This document shows, in pieces, positions 1 through 17,800 of a stretch of 64,000 bases of DNA. The DNA comes from Onchocerca volvulus (Eukaryota; Nematoda; Chromadorea; Rhabditida; Onchocercidae). The stretch's first letter is position 1, and every line of letters starts with the position of its first letter. A program made the position numbers and the translations under genes. Location: the NCBI GenBank assembly GCA_000499405.2, contig HG738140.1, positions 12,923,560-12,987,559 of the forward strand, given 5' to 3'. The notes beneath the pieces were generated by a model. The model ran no database searches, was not told the DNA's origin, and worked only from the letters and a program-made list of their open reading frames with translations.

Positions 1-750
1 ATCCCATTGTCAATCAACCAGCCAACCATCAAGCACACCAAAATAGTGATATCACACAATTACGATCTGCCCAGATTATCGCTCTAAATAAAAAGTCCAA
101 CCTCCTTCTCGACAAATCTTTGAGGGAAAAAAAAAAAAAAAAAAAGGAAATTCCATTCAATGTTGCTAAAAATAGAACTTTTACTAATACTTACGTTGAG
201 AATATTGAAAATATGATTACTGTAACGATGATAGCAATTATTCGATAATGATTACGTGATTTTAATAACAACCTTGAAATAAGAATTTTTTGATACAGAT
301 CGTTATGAAAAGGTTTACTGTAACAAGGAAGAGAAAAAAAAAAATGTGAATGAAAAATCATTCAATTGTCAATCAATCTTTCAACATTTTTTATTCTTTT
401 TGACATTAAAGCACATAATCCATACAACAATTCTACTACTGTATAGCAATGTTATTAATTATAAATAGCATCGAATGACAATTTTTACTGTATTTCAATT
501 TACTGTAGAATAAGAAAAACTAAAAAACTTTTGGGATATGACAAGAAAATCATAATGAAATTTGTTGGAAAGAATGTGGTTGAGAAGGTTGTTGCTGTGA
601 GAAAAATGAATTGAAATTTATTTTTTTATACAATTTGCCTTCTTTTTTGTACAGACAACTTTTTCAATTGAACCTTCCTTATGTTTGTCGACTTTATGAG
701 TGTCCGAACGTAATGATTTGTCTCCTTTTTTTTTTTTAAATCCTCTCTTC

Positions 751-774
751 CTCTCTCTCTCTCTCTCTCTCTCT
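751..774. repeat. (CT)12 dinucleotide microsatellite
   Basis: Twelve uninterrupted CT units sit in a pyrimidine-rich stretch just after a poly-T run. It has no coding context. Confidence 0.9.
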
Positions 775-3700
775 TTGTTTATTCTTTGCAGATTTGTTTA
801 ATATTTTCAGTCATAGTTAAGAATTGATAATTCGTAAATTCATTCCAACCCAATTAACAGTACTGAAAATTACTTTAACATCAAAAGAAAATATTTTTTA
901 TTGAAAAAACAAAATTAATTTCAAAAAACGGTAAGAATTTCTGCTAAAATTTTCGTTTTTGATTTAAATCTTTGAAGAAATTATCGTAAATGCGAATGTT
1001 GTGAACTTTTATTTTTTTTTTTTTTTTTGCCAGTATCAGATATAGAAATACAATCAAAAAATCTTTGTGTTAGGAACTTTTATGTAATTATTGATTTGTT
1101 AAGATCATTTACTATTGATGAAGTGATTATAGGTGAACGAAGAATTTTACATTTTAATGTTAATTGCAAAATTAGAATTCTGTTGTTACGAATTAATTTT
1201 TAAGCAAACAATAAAAATTAACTTTAGCTCTGCAAATATTGAACGAAATCAACGAACCGAATTTGAAGATTATATTGATGAGTACAAACCATTTTTTAAG
1301 CACAATTTCGGATGAATCTGCTTATTTAAATTTTCATTTTTTCTGTTTCTATTAAAGTAAATATTACCAGTTTACAAAATTTGTTTCATATTTACCACAT
1401 TTTGGCATTTTATCATAACTATTGAAACACTTTATAGATAAATGAAAATGAAATTTATAAGTCAACTTCGGATCTATATTTTCTAAAATTATGCTGAATT
1501 TTATCTAAAATTTTATGCACTTAGTTCTAAATTAACGAGAAAGTTTAAGTCGTTAATAAATTTTTTCACAAATAACAATTATTTGAACATACTTTAAATC
1601 TTCGATGATTCAGTTTGCTGTAGAATTCGGCAACTTAAAACTTCAAATTCATGTTTCGAAACTGAAACTATTAGACTGATATAATGAGAAGTTAAGATTT
1701 AATTCAACTTCTAGATTTTTACACTTTCAAGTCTTCAAGTGAAATGTGTAAACAAATTCAAGAAAAATAGTCATGTGAAAACTAATGCAATTATTTTATC
1801 TGATTAAATTTAAATAAAGTTAAACTTAGCTCTTGGTACTGGCATCAGGAAATAAAATTATTCATGTTGTTTTCCAGAAGAAAATCGATATCGCATGTTG
1901 GCAATTATTTTCAATGCATCATAAAGTTTTGGCAACCTGAAAAATTTTATGTCAGAATGAATAAGATGAAAAAAAGATGATGTCTTAAATGAAGTAAATT
2001 TCATTTCCATTTAAACTCATTTTTCAGAAAATGTTGATCTGTGAAGCATTCATTTCAAGATTTCAAAGTGTCAATTTTAATTTTATTTCCGAAAGTTGTC
2101 GACTTTAATGAGACATAAATATAAATTTGAAAAAGAAAAAACATAAATAATAAGGAAAAGATACGAGGTTCACAGATTTATGCAAATAAAAACTATTCAT
2201 TTGAGGGAATTGTACGTATAATTCGAATCAAGCAGTAAAAAAAAAAAAAAAAAAAGTTAGAAAAATGGAAAATCAAGCAAAAAGAAATTTGGCATTTGGC
2301 ATTATGAAAATTCAACTATTCAAATGAAGAGAAAATGTTAAATTTGAGGAAAAATATTTTCATTGGTTTGAATTTATTTCAACGATGCATAATAATGACC
2401 TTCAAATTGACACAAAAGTTTGTGGCTCATTTGATTTACATTTCTCATCTTTAGCGATCAACGCTCTACAGGTGCTATATTTCGCAGAAAAATTTTTGAC
2501 ATTTCTTTGAATTTGCATACTAATGTGTTATTGAGTTGAAACTTCAAAATTTTGTAATGATCGTTAGAAATTCATTGATACATTATTTATCAATTTAAAA
2601 TAAGCGATCATAAAATAAGTCATTTTTTCTAGCTAAAAAATTGGAACATTTTAAAAATCCCATAAATCTAAAATTTAAAATTTATAGAATTTTAAGGAGA
2701 AAAAAAACAAATTGTTACTATTTAAAAATTAAGTAATAGGTGTTATTTAATTTGTTGCTATTTTAAAAATTTGAAAAGAAATATGTAGCACAAACGATAA
2801 GAACAATATTGGCTTTTGATTGCTTTAAAGCTATGAATATTGAAAACAATAAAAAAAAAAAAAGAAAAGCAAATGATTTTATTTTAAAAAGTTAACAAAA
2901 AAAGTGAGAAATGCAAAAGAGAACAGACTAGTTGATACATGTAGAAATGGATCATCAAAGTATGGTCATTTTCAGTGGATTTATCTCTTAAACGATATTT
3001 TATGGAAGTGATTAATTTTTTCATTTCATTTGCCATTATTTTTGAAAAAAAAATTTTTTTTTCTTCTTTTTTTTTAAAAAAGAAAAAAGACGAAATAATA
3101 TGCATATGCATGCATTTGCCTGATTAAACAGCATGTTTAGAAGGAAAAAGCAAATTGACATGACATCAATGATAACATGAAAAAAATGTAAAAACTCTGG
3201 ATAAAGGTCAAAGGTTATCCTGATGCATAATATTGAAGGATGTAAGCATTGTTGAATATGAAAAGAATAAAAAAAAGTTTAAGTTTGTTAAAAAAATTGG
3301 ATTGAAGGAAAAGTGTCTAAAATAATAGAAATGCAACATTTAATTGCTAAACTTAATTATATTTAGCTTTTCCGAAATTACTTGAGAAAAAAATTATTAG
3401 TGCATGAAGTATTTTCCATTTTTTCTCTTAATTTTAATAGATACTTCAAATGTTGCCAATTTAGTCGTAATTTCTGTTTAAAATGCTTCATTTCGAATAA
3501 ATTTGACCATGTGCTTATGTTAAGATTTTTAAACTTTATACAAATTTTGAAATTATCATAAATTGGAAAGCTTTTGAAATTTTCATAAATTAGAAAGCTT
3601 TGTTAAAATGATGAGGAAATTCTTAAAATGTGAATTTGTGACTGAAAATAAATGTGCAAAAATAAAAGAATCTCTCTTGAATACCAATTTATGAAATGAT

Positions 3701-6700
3701 ATTAAAATTATAATGAATGAAATTATTTTAAATATGCTCTAAAAATAAACCCATAGGAATGTTTAATTTTTGAGCAATAAATATATATACTCATTACTCT
3801 TTTCACTAACGAAATTATAACATTTTAATTATATTTTCTTTATTTTAATCTATAAAATTTGACCATACTTGCTAATTATTTTCATTTATTTACTTGAAAA
3901 GAAATCATATCGATCCGAATTTCTAATTTACACTTGCTTATTTAGCTTAAAATTCATACCTTTTCAATCAAGTCTTCGCCTGTTGAAACTTCATGAATTC
4001 GCAAATTTCCGGATGTTTGATGGAAAGGATGTTGCTGTGCAACATTCCATTACTTGGCTTGTCTATTATGCAAGTATTTGAAGGAATTCTTGCAATTTTA
4101 CAAAGTAGAAAATGCTGCAGCTCGTAAATTATTTCCGGGATGCGGGCACTTCTTTGATGCAAAAATTTACGACTCTCATAAAAAGGGAAAAAAAAATTTC
4201 TAAGATAACAGCTTCCCAAACCTTCTGAATAATTTCATTTTCAATTCATATTATCTTTTCTTCTCTATGCACACACGAAAAAAGAGAATAAAATTTCGTT
4301 TTTTCACCTTCCTGAAAAGAAAAAAAGACGGAAAAAACTGGAGCTATCTAAGAAGAAAGGCTTACAAAAATAAGGAATGTTTACTAATCTCGACGTCTAT
4401 ATATTTACAAAAAAATTAAGAAAAAAAAAACAAACGAAAATCTAATCAGAATTTCATTTATATGTCTTCGAAATTTTTTCCATACTTCTAGAAAAAGATT
4501 GAAAAATAAAATTTTATGATTTCCAATTTCATCGGTAATATTCGTTTCGCAAAAAAAAAAAAAAAAAAAGAAAAAAAAAACGAAATTGAGGAAAAGTGTG
4601 AAGAAAAAATTGAAGGATTCGATATTTGGTAATCTGGCATACGATACTTTGAGATCGTAAAGGAAAGAAGAAAAAGTAATGAGATGGTTGGATGAAGAAG
4701 GAAAGGCCATCGATGCGACACCGTTGGAGATCGTTTGATTGTATTCGATTCGGATGGATGAATTTTCATCTTTCATTGCAAAAAAAGATTACAAAAAAAA
4801 AGAAATGAAAATTTATTGAAATCACATTTTGAATTTCAGCAATGAGAATAATGGAATGATCGTTGAGAATCCTTCAATTGCGACCATACAAAGCATAAAA
4901 TCGAAAATGGCTAAAAGTCGAAATTTTTCCTTAATTAAACAGAAAATATGCATCATTGTGTCGAACTTCTAATAAACATATCTTAAATTTAGCATAGAAT
5001 ATTTATTACATTAAAATATTTTTCATTGTAGTTTTTCGATGATTGAAAGATTCAATTTATAATTAGTCGCTCAAAAATTGGAACTTCAAAATAAAAAACT
5101 TTTTCATTTTTAAAATTTAAAAAAATTCTCTTCAATTTCATAATATATTTCGCGAAGCTTAATATATCGAATTTTTCCTGGATCTTCATTTATAAAACAT
5201 TTCTAAGCTAGAATTTTTTAAACTAACATTCTTAATGTGCGACATAAATTGGAAAAAAAGTATATAGTTTAATGCTCTGTATTTAGAAATACGACCAAAG
5301 TGCTTACATACGTTTGCAACGGGTATGTTTCACGTACGTAAACGTAAGTTAAAAATAATGACGGAACAAAATTTTGTTTTAGTTAGGTTAAAAGTAATTT
5401 TTTGAAAAACGAAGAAAATGGGTGGAGAACTGTCCTTGTGTGCCACTATATTTTATTTTATAGCTTTTCAAATAAACGAATGGACCACACATGGTGAAAC
5501 AGTATTTTTCAATAAATTATATGAAATACGAGAGGAAGAGGGGAAAAAGTCAGTTGAGATAATAGTTGGAGAAGTTTTTTTCTTTCAGCCAACTAATGGC
5601 TGGGAAAATTGCAAAGGTTTGTTATTCGAGAAAAGAAAAGTTATGCAAAAATTACCTTTCATTAATTAAATTTTTATTTTGTATTATTTTAGAAATTTCT
5701 CACATAAAAACTATCATTCTTTCAATTATATTTAGAAAAAAATTCATTTTTTCCTGTATATTTTCTAAAAATAAAGCTAAGAATAGAAGGAGCTATTCGA
5801 GAATGATCCTTACATAATGGATCAAAAATTTATGAGTTATGTTAAGAATTCATTTATTTTTTTTAAAAGCAAATTACAGTATTCTGCAAAAATAATGATA
5901 TAGTTCAAGAAATACAAAAAAAAAAAATTTATTAATGAATTGACAATTTTTTAATTTTTCATTTTTCTATTATTTATGTAAAGAAGTAAAAAAGAAAATT
6001 GATAATAAGAGGAATGAAATTTTGAATAATTCCACAATTAATCATTTCTAACTTTTTTCGATACCTAACCTGTGCCACTGTTACTTACCTTATATTCTTT
6101 ATTGATACGATATTATACAGTATTCTGCCTGACATTTCTTGTTACTGTTAACTTTCTTGAACAATGCGTAATATTATCTTATAAAGATGAAATATGTATG
6201 TTGTGAATTTGGAAATTTAGAGAGGAAATTTTTTAAAATTGAAAAACTTTAAAGAACTATCATAAATCTATTATAGTAATACAGTTTTCGCATAATTTTA
6301 CATTGAAAAAAAAAAAAAAAACGAATCGTTAGAAATAAAAATATTCATGAAAATGTCAAAATTTTGTTATTTTCAAGAAATATTTGGCAAATTCGACATT
6401 TTACAAAAACTGAATGATTGGTATATATAATTATGACAAGACATTCGCAAACTGAATTGAAATTAAAGTTCAGGTAAAATTAGCACAATTTTGCGATGAT
6501 GTGGCTAAATTGCATTTGTAATTCCAATATAAATTATTCTGGAAGAATGATGATAGTGTCAATTATTCAAGTTCCAATATTAATTGCAACGGAAAAATAA
6601 CTTGATTAGTTTTGTGTATCAGAATTATTTTCAATCAGCATGACTGATTTGTTTCAATCTCTGATAGATTTGTATTCGTGAAATAGATTTTGCGATAATT

Positions 6701-8189
6701 AGTATCAAGTCATTAAGTTCAATTCATCCATTAGTTGATATTTTTTTGGCCAGATGTTCGTCACTGTGAATATCTTTCGGTCAATTTGAAATTTTCGAAA
6801 ATACTTTTTTCTTTCATTTTCCGACATTACTTAGCTACTATCACCTGCACATCATTATAAAGTTGAGTGAATATATAGAAGAAAAGAAATTAATCAAAGG
6901 ATTTAATGATCAAATTTCATTGAAAAAGATTCAAATAATAAAATATAAAGTAAATGTTCTTTTTTGTTTTCTCTCAGAAAAACTAAAAATTCTACGAAAT
7001 AATAGCGTAAATAAGAATAAATTTGAAGTATTAGATATGGAAAAAGAAAAGGAAATGGAATTGTCGATTGGAATAAGATTTCAAATAGCATCGTAAAACG
7101 ATCACTTTGCTCGACAATCAGACTGATATGATCGTGAAATTATGGGGATTTTATCGAGATAAATGCAGGGTTTTGGAATGAATTAGTGTAACTTTCATTC
7201 TTGCCGAATGCTCAGATCCATTAAGATTTGTGAGATTATTTATGGTGGATAACATATATCAGTCGATAGATTGGAAGCAAAAGCAATCTTTTATGGGTCA
7301 TTAATTTGATTTATGGTTTGGGACATAAATTATGGCGACCAAGACTTACCTCTGTAACCTTGTTTTTGACTTTACTGTTATTGATAAAAGAAAAAAAAAA
7401 AAGGAATGCTAAAGAGAAGAAAATAATGCAAAAGAAAATGAAAATAAAAATAAAGTTAGATTTTAAAACGGAAGGATGAAACATAATATCAAAGTGGAAA
7501 TTTTTGGTTTTTATTGATTCATCGATGGATCACTAAGCAAATATTCAACTAACTGACATCTATCGATCCTGTATCAATGAGCAGATCGATCTAAGAATCG
7601 ATCAAATATGAATCATAGTGATTGTTGATATTTATTGAGATTGTCATCTATTATTCCGAGGCCTTTTTCATATTTCCATGAACCATTTAAAAGCAGAAAT
7701 TAATAGTAATTGTTGACATTTTCTTAATTTTACTCAATTTTAATCATCATGTAAACAATTAATACTAATTATAGAATTGCTCCTTTTAAGCAGTTATTGA
7801 TCCAATTATAAATATACTTCAAATTACATAGTGCTTAATTGTATATGTAAACGATCATAAATTCTTTACTTGTTTATAAATATTTAAACGAGAAATGCAT
7901 ATTCAATCTTCTTGCCAAACAAGTTTAATCTTTTTTTATCAAACTTTACAACTGCTATGAGATATTTATATGAATTTATTTTACAAATAAATAAGTAAAT
8001 TAGTCCAGAATGTTGATTAAAAAATAGAGATAAAAGAAAAGAGAAAGTGTAGTAGCAAGAAAAAACTAATTCTTTCAAAGCTTTTTTTCTTTTCTTTTCA
8101 AATTAAAATTTATTCATGTAATTTTTTTTTTTTTTTGTTTCATATTACTTGGAATGTTTCATGCGGAAAATTGCAGAAATCAGCAAGCA

Positions 8190-8330
8190 TTTTGAAGGAT
8201 TACACATACACCCACACAAACACCCACGCATATGTTTGCACGCCCACGCAAACACCCACATACCTAAACAAAAATCCACACATTTACCTAAATACCTAAG
8301 TAAATACCCATGGATATACATTTACACAAC
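8190..8330. repeat. Degenerate CACCCA/ACCTAA-rich patch
   Basis: The plus strand repeats variants of ACACCCAC and CCCACGC, then TACCTAA, across about 140 bases. It is C-rich and A-rich with almost no G, unlike its surroundings. It is not the nematode telomere repeat (TTAGGC/GCCTAA). A 71-codon open frame across it (8,149-8,364) is a by-product of the repeat. Confidence 0.6.
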
Positions 8331-9894
8331 CGTCTATTCGAATATTTTAAATAGCAATAATTAAGAAAATTTACTTTTCGGTGGAATGAATTTTTTAAAC
8401 TGGCAATGGGAAAGGCACAAAAATCAGCAATTTATGAGTTTTTTACCAAAAAGCTAAATAAATTGCTGATTTGATAAAAAAAAAAGTTGATTTGATAGAA
8501 AAGAAAAAGGGAAAGGAAAGGAAGCAAAAGGGCAAAGAAGCGCCAAACAGAACGATCCCATAATCAAGAAGCCCTAAAATTCCTTTTTCCCTTTTTTTTG
8601 AAATGACTTTTCATTGCTAACAAAAAAGATCGATAAGAAATGAAATGATCCGCTAGACGGCGGTAAAACATCAAAGGAGAGTTAACAATTTAATGCATAC
8701 CCTGCACTGCTTCTCCCTCTTTGAGTCATATTTTTTAAATGGTACTTTTCTGCTACTGCAAAAAAAAAAAGAAATCATGCATTTGGTACCATTTATAGTT
8801 CGATTACAATCTACTAATAATTAGTTTTAATTTTTGCTCTAAATTATAGCAATAATAATTTGATAATTTATATTATCACTTAATCTTTACTTAAATTTTT
8901 CACCTGTTGGAAATTTCGTATTCTAAATGTTGCAGCTATTAATAGGTATGTACTATTACATCACATATACATTTGAAATATTTTTGAATATTAAATTAAT
9001 TTCGATCATCACATTCAACATTTTAATTTATGATTAAATGAAATTAAAATTCAAATATTATTCAAAAATTAATATTGAAAATTTCCTCAATCACTGATTT
9101 ATGATTAATCAATACATTCCAATAATATTTTATATTCTATAATAATAGTAATAAAATTCGACTCTTCAACTAGTACTAAATCCGGATCGATAATATTCAA
9201 GCATTGATAATGCATATAAATATAAGCTTATCATGAAACTCTTTTTTTTTGGGCAAAAAAAAAAGGATCGAAATTTCAAATTGTTTGCTAATGTCTTTCA
9301 AGTTGGCCGCAAAATAAATGAAGCAAATTTAGATGCAAGTGATAAGCAAAATTCGTTTTTCCTCTCCCCAACACTATTGTATAATACTATCATTCAGTGC
9401 ATTCACAATCAGCGGAATGATGAAAAGTTTTGTAGAACGATTTGACTACAACTGCGTTTTGTTGTTCCTAAATAAATAATCCTCCACAAACTTGGGAAAC
9501 CTTTGAAAATTACCGCATTTCAATCCATCATATCAACCTTTCGCCTCTTTTTCAATCTTTATTTACTTACTTTTTTTCTTTTCTTTCTTTCTCTTCTATC
9601 AACATGCATCAGTATATTCAATTGTTCTCTTTCATTTTTCTTTATATCTATGAATTTTGTTTTATATGCACATACATTGCAAGTTTTAAATTTTAATTTT
9701 ATAAAGAAAAAGTGAATAAAATTTTTCAAATTAACATGATGAATTAATACTATATTAATAGCATAATGAAAATTTCATTCGGAATAAAATTAGGTATTAT
9801 AGGAGTTAAAATGATTTCATCACATCAATGATTGCAAATTTTTAACGTTAAAATTTTAAAGAAACTGGAACTTTGTTGTAACTAAAACTTCGTT

Positions 9895-10045
9895 TTAACG
9901 GTAACCTCACTATACTGTAACTTCACTGTTACTGTAAGTTCTGTAACTGTAAATCGCTTCACTGTGTCTGTAATTCGCTATAGCATAATTTGCTGTTACT
10001 GTAAAGTCGCTATTACTGTAATTTTGCTACAACTATAGATTCACT
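9895..10045. repeat. Cluster of ACTGTAA motifs
   Basis: Five exact ACTGTAA copies start at 9,914, 9,931, 9,946, 9,998 and 10,015, with near-matches (ACTGTTA, CTGTAATT) between them. Spacing is irregular, so this is a degenerate motif cluster rather than a clean tandem array. The same motif appears singly near 210, 315 and 500. Confidence 0.55.
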
Positions 10046-11838
10046 ACAACAATTTGAATTTTGTGCATTCAAACTGATAACAGTAAACAAAAAGAGAAAA
10101 ATCACTGATTGATCAGTGCAAATAAAATAGAATAGATGGACTACAAGATGGATAGATAAGCTTTATCATTATTTCACTCATGATCGATCATGACACATCA
10201 TTATCGAATGTACCATTACAGTAATCCTACGAATTATCCCATTTTGTATATGTTGTTTTGAATTAATTTAGTAACAATTTTTCTAGAAAAAGTAAAATAA
10301 ATTAAAAATTGATTTCTAAAATAAATTATATTAATTCAAAGCTCAGAAAATCAGATAATTTAAACAAACTTTTGTTATTAATCAACAATTTCTTTTCCTT
10401 CCATAAAAAAAAAAAAAAACGTATTGAAAGAAAAAGCAAAAGATGAAACATGAGTGCGCCTAGTCCAAATATCTTAAACAAGCCAAATCATAGAAGGTAC
10501 TACTAATTTAGAATTAAGACCAGGTGATTTTACCTTAATCTTTGAATATATTAGTTGAATAAGCTTTTTAAAAGTTTTTCACACGTTTTGTCATATCCAT
10601 ATACAGTTGTCGTATTCATTTAAATGTTTCGAGCATCGATACTTGCCATGATTTATTTATTTTTCTCTTTTCAACCATTCAACAACGAATCAATCTTTGC
10701 GACTCAAATAATTCCATAAATATTGATAAATCGTTCTGTCTTATCAAGTGGGAATGTAAAGTTTATATCAATTCTTCAGATATAGTCAACACTTAAAACT
10801 TGTTTCAACTTTTTATGTCGCCTGAAAGCGTTCAGAAATTAGTTAATGACAAATTTCACATGCTCTCTAAGACATATTTCATAATGATAAAGGTTATTGT
10901 GCAATGAATTTACGAAATACAATGGTATATTTGAAATAAAAATGTTAATATATGATTAAAATTCCCAGAATTACGTATAGCACAGAGACTAAGTTAACGT
11001 GTAACGTACGTGTATCATCACTCTCTTTTCTTCCCAAAAATCCTGCTAAATCTTTATGAATTCAAGAAATTCTATCGAACATTTATCTGAAAAAAAAAAA
11101 AAAAATGGAATTAATCGTATCGTCTTTAGTTCTTCGGTTTTCCAAAAATTAGAATAAATTTAAAATTTGAAAATAACAATAAATCAGTTATTAATCTTAA
11201 TTCAAACTATGTTTTTACGATTTTGCAATTAAGTGTGGAATTATTTTCTTCTTTTTTCAATTAATAATAGATTTAAAACAAAAATAAATATATTTTCAGA
11301 GGAATTAAACTATAATTAATAATGGTTTCGTTTTGCAGAATTATCTTTCGAAAATCCAATAATTAATCTATTCATTTTGTTTAAATATCTTAATTCAAGC
11401 CTTATTAACCTATTATCTTAAAGTCATTATTTCCATCTGATAAAAAAAAGTGAATAAGTGATAAATGAATCTCATTATAGAAACTATCACAGAAGCAACA
11501 AAAGTATTTCCTTTTACATCAGTATTAATCATCAAGTATGCATATAAAATATTGCGATAACGTATTAATAATTAACTTAATATAAAATATATTTAACGTG
11601 TAATTAATAACAAATTTGTTCCGTGGAATTGTCTTTAGGCGAATTATTTTAATATATAAAATAGATAAGGATTGATTTCCAAAATTGGAAGTCAATGCTT
11701 AATTAAAAACAATTTCAGACAATAAATGACAAACTCAAAAAGAGAAAAAATTACTAAACAAGGAAGGTAAAAAAAAACACTATAAAATCAATAATATTTC
11801 TTTTATTATGCATAAATTTACAGTATGACTATTGATAA

Positions 11839-14868
<3,030 letters not shown>

Positions 14869-17800
14869 TCAGTATCGGTGACGATTTGAATGTCTGAAAT
14901 AATTCGAAATTGATCAGTTTTTCAAGATTGAAAAAATACAACTAGATTTTAAAAAAAAGAATCGTTTCGATTGAGATTTATCTGTCATTCATTAAAAAAT
15001 ATTACTGTAAAGCTGACGGTGAATCTTAATAATTTTATGATAAAAAAGCTAACGTAATCCCTGAAAAAAAAAAAATAACTGAAAAATATGCCAAATTAAG
15101 AACAGTTACAAGCAACACAAGAAAGTATTGGCTGTGTGCAACTACAGCTGGAAAACATCAACTGTATTTTACATTTAAGCTTTATGATTATATATTATGG
15201 CAGAGATTTCTACGAAGAGTCATAATCATAAACATAAAAGAAAAATTTCCACTTCATTACTGTGCATCTTTAAATTCATTCTTTGAAAATTTGTTAAAGC
15301 ATTTGAAAGAACATTCAGAAATATAAATATTACCTTCGAAGTAATCTGTGTTCGTGAGAACTTTCACGCCAACTATTTTTGGATGAATTGTGAGTTGAAT
15401 AAGAATCATATTTGTGTCCTGATGATCGCTTCAAGTTATGTCTTTTTTCATGGCTGAAATAAAAGCAACATAGAAAAACAGATAAAAAATGAACTATAGA
15501 AGAAAACTGAAAAGTTACTCTGGTGGTCTGGAACGATGACGATGACTGTGTATCAAAGGACGACGCTTCGGTGATAACCTCTTCGGCGATGCACGACGTT
15601 TTCTCAAGGATGACGACGAATGAGAACTACTGTATGAAGGATATGAAACCGCAACTTCCATAAGGGGAAGCATTCGAGAAGCATGCTATAAATTAAAGAA
15701 ACAAACATCAAACATCCAAACCCAAAGGAATGAATAAAACATCCATTAATGCCGGAAATGCGGGATTTGCAAAAGTCAGAGTAATTGTTACAAAAGATGT
15801 TTTGGTCATACAGAAAATGTAAATCGTTTTAAATTTAATTAGCTATTAATTTAAATACATACATAGTTCTTAGTTCCGGAATTCCTTTCGTTATGACTAC
15901 CATGTCTGCTGGAAGATAACATCATAGCAGGAGGTCGTTTTTCGCTCCACAAATCTTTCAAAGTTTTCTTTATCGGTAGATTTCTGAAACTTCCCAAAAT
16001 GTAGAAATAAAACATTTGATCGCCTTACGCCGCCGACGTAATAAGTTATGCAATAATTTTTAGGTACACTTTTAAACAACGGAAAACATACATTGCCATG
16101 AGAATCTAGTTATGATATAATGTATATGCACCACATATGAGGAAGTGCACAAAACTTAAAATATATGAATAATTTTTTCTTATGATTTACCCTAAAGCAT
16201 ATAAAATAACAAGAGAAACTATTTCTCGGAAAAAATTGTGAGATTGTTCTGTAATCCGTCAAGAATTTTCGAGATTATCAAGTCTTTAAATTTTTTAGTT
16301 CATTGCTCCGTTTATTGGAAAGGTAAGAAAGATACAAAAGCATCAAAGTAAAAAGTGATTCCCTTATAAAACAAATTTATCAAGAAAAATACTGCAAAAC
16401 AATTAAGAATAAATTACCTCTTTGCATTCCTAAATTCTAAATACGAAATATCACTTTCCAATAAAGATGGTAGTTTTTGTGAATTATCTCGAATTTTTCT
16501 TTTTAGTGCTTTCAAATCAACACTATCATCAAATGGAAACAAACTGCAGAGCCGCTGACCTGCAGCACGCTGTATCTCACATCCATCTGCAGCAGCGTAT
16601 ATAACCTTTTCTGAAAAAACAGGCAAAAAAATATATGTATAAACGAATAAATTGCGAGCAATACTTCGGAAAAAAATTCCAAGACAAATATTCCCACTAA
16701 AAGAATTTTATTTTCAATTAGAGATTAAAAAATCCAAGTCTGAAAATCCAGAATAAGCGGACCGCTCCTTTGATAAATTTTGATCCAACAGTGTTCCAAC
16801 AGTAAGATAGCGGAGAGTTAATAATGATCAGGCACTCACAAATAAGATATATAAAGTTTCATATCATGAGAGCTTTTTCTGGCAAAAAATCTATTGAAAA
16901 ATTATTCGAGAATAAAATTTTAGCAAAATGTTAGAGCACGTAAAAATTAGAATCTCAGTATGTTTTTGCAGAAGAAAAATAATTGCTACAATATAAATAA
17001 ATTTTTTGACAACTGTTTAAAAGGAAGGAAATATTGTAACTGGTACCTTTGTTAAATGGATTCTTAATATGATCAGTTGCACTAAGTGCAAGCGGACATT
17101 TTGTGATCCATTGCAGTTTGATGTTACCACCGCCTCTGAAATCAACCCATCTCATAGCCGGTTGATTTCTGTACAACGCTTCTGAACACATCCGTGCAAA
17201 ACCTGTTAAAAAAGCATTAGGAAAGACCTATAATGCCTCTTATTTTCAGAAAAATATTTGCATCGATCTGTAATTTATGTCTTATTATTGCAAGCAGCAA
17301 AATGATTAACAAACTGATTAATACCAGCAAAATGATCTGCATTTCGTGCAAGGAAAACCAAAATCACAACCGGAGCTCGTCGATATGCTTCAGCCAGAAG
17401 CTTTTCAATGAATGGATGGGTTGTCCATAACGATGTTTCCATCGCCAACTTAATATTTTCTTCACAAGCCCGTGCCAGAAAGAATTGTGCACGATGCATC
17501 AAATATTCTATTTCGACTGATTCTAAATGGAAACTGTTGCATTTTTAATTGTTGAGGGAAATACACGAGAAAGTAACTACATAAAAGCACACAGCAAAGT
17601 TAAATCATAATAAAGAAGGAAAAGATCAATCGTCTTTAGAATTTGATCGCTAAATTTTGCTGAAAACTTCATACTGTTAAAAATGATGAAAAACAATGAA
17701 AATAATTTACCTGCACAGATGACTGTTTCCGGTCGTTTATATTTATACAGTTCGATAGAATATGCTCTTTTATATGTTGATGTACCTTCTTTTTTCATTA

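Noticed and set aside
1133..1315. 60-codon plus-strand ORF after a TATAG acceptor-like site
   Set aside because: No partner exon and no recognisable motif; length is within chance for the number of frames scanned.
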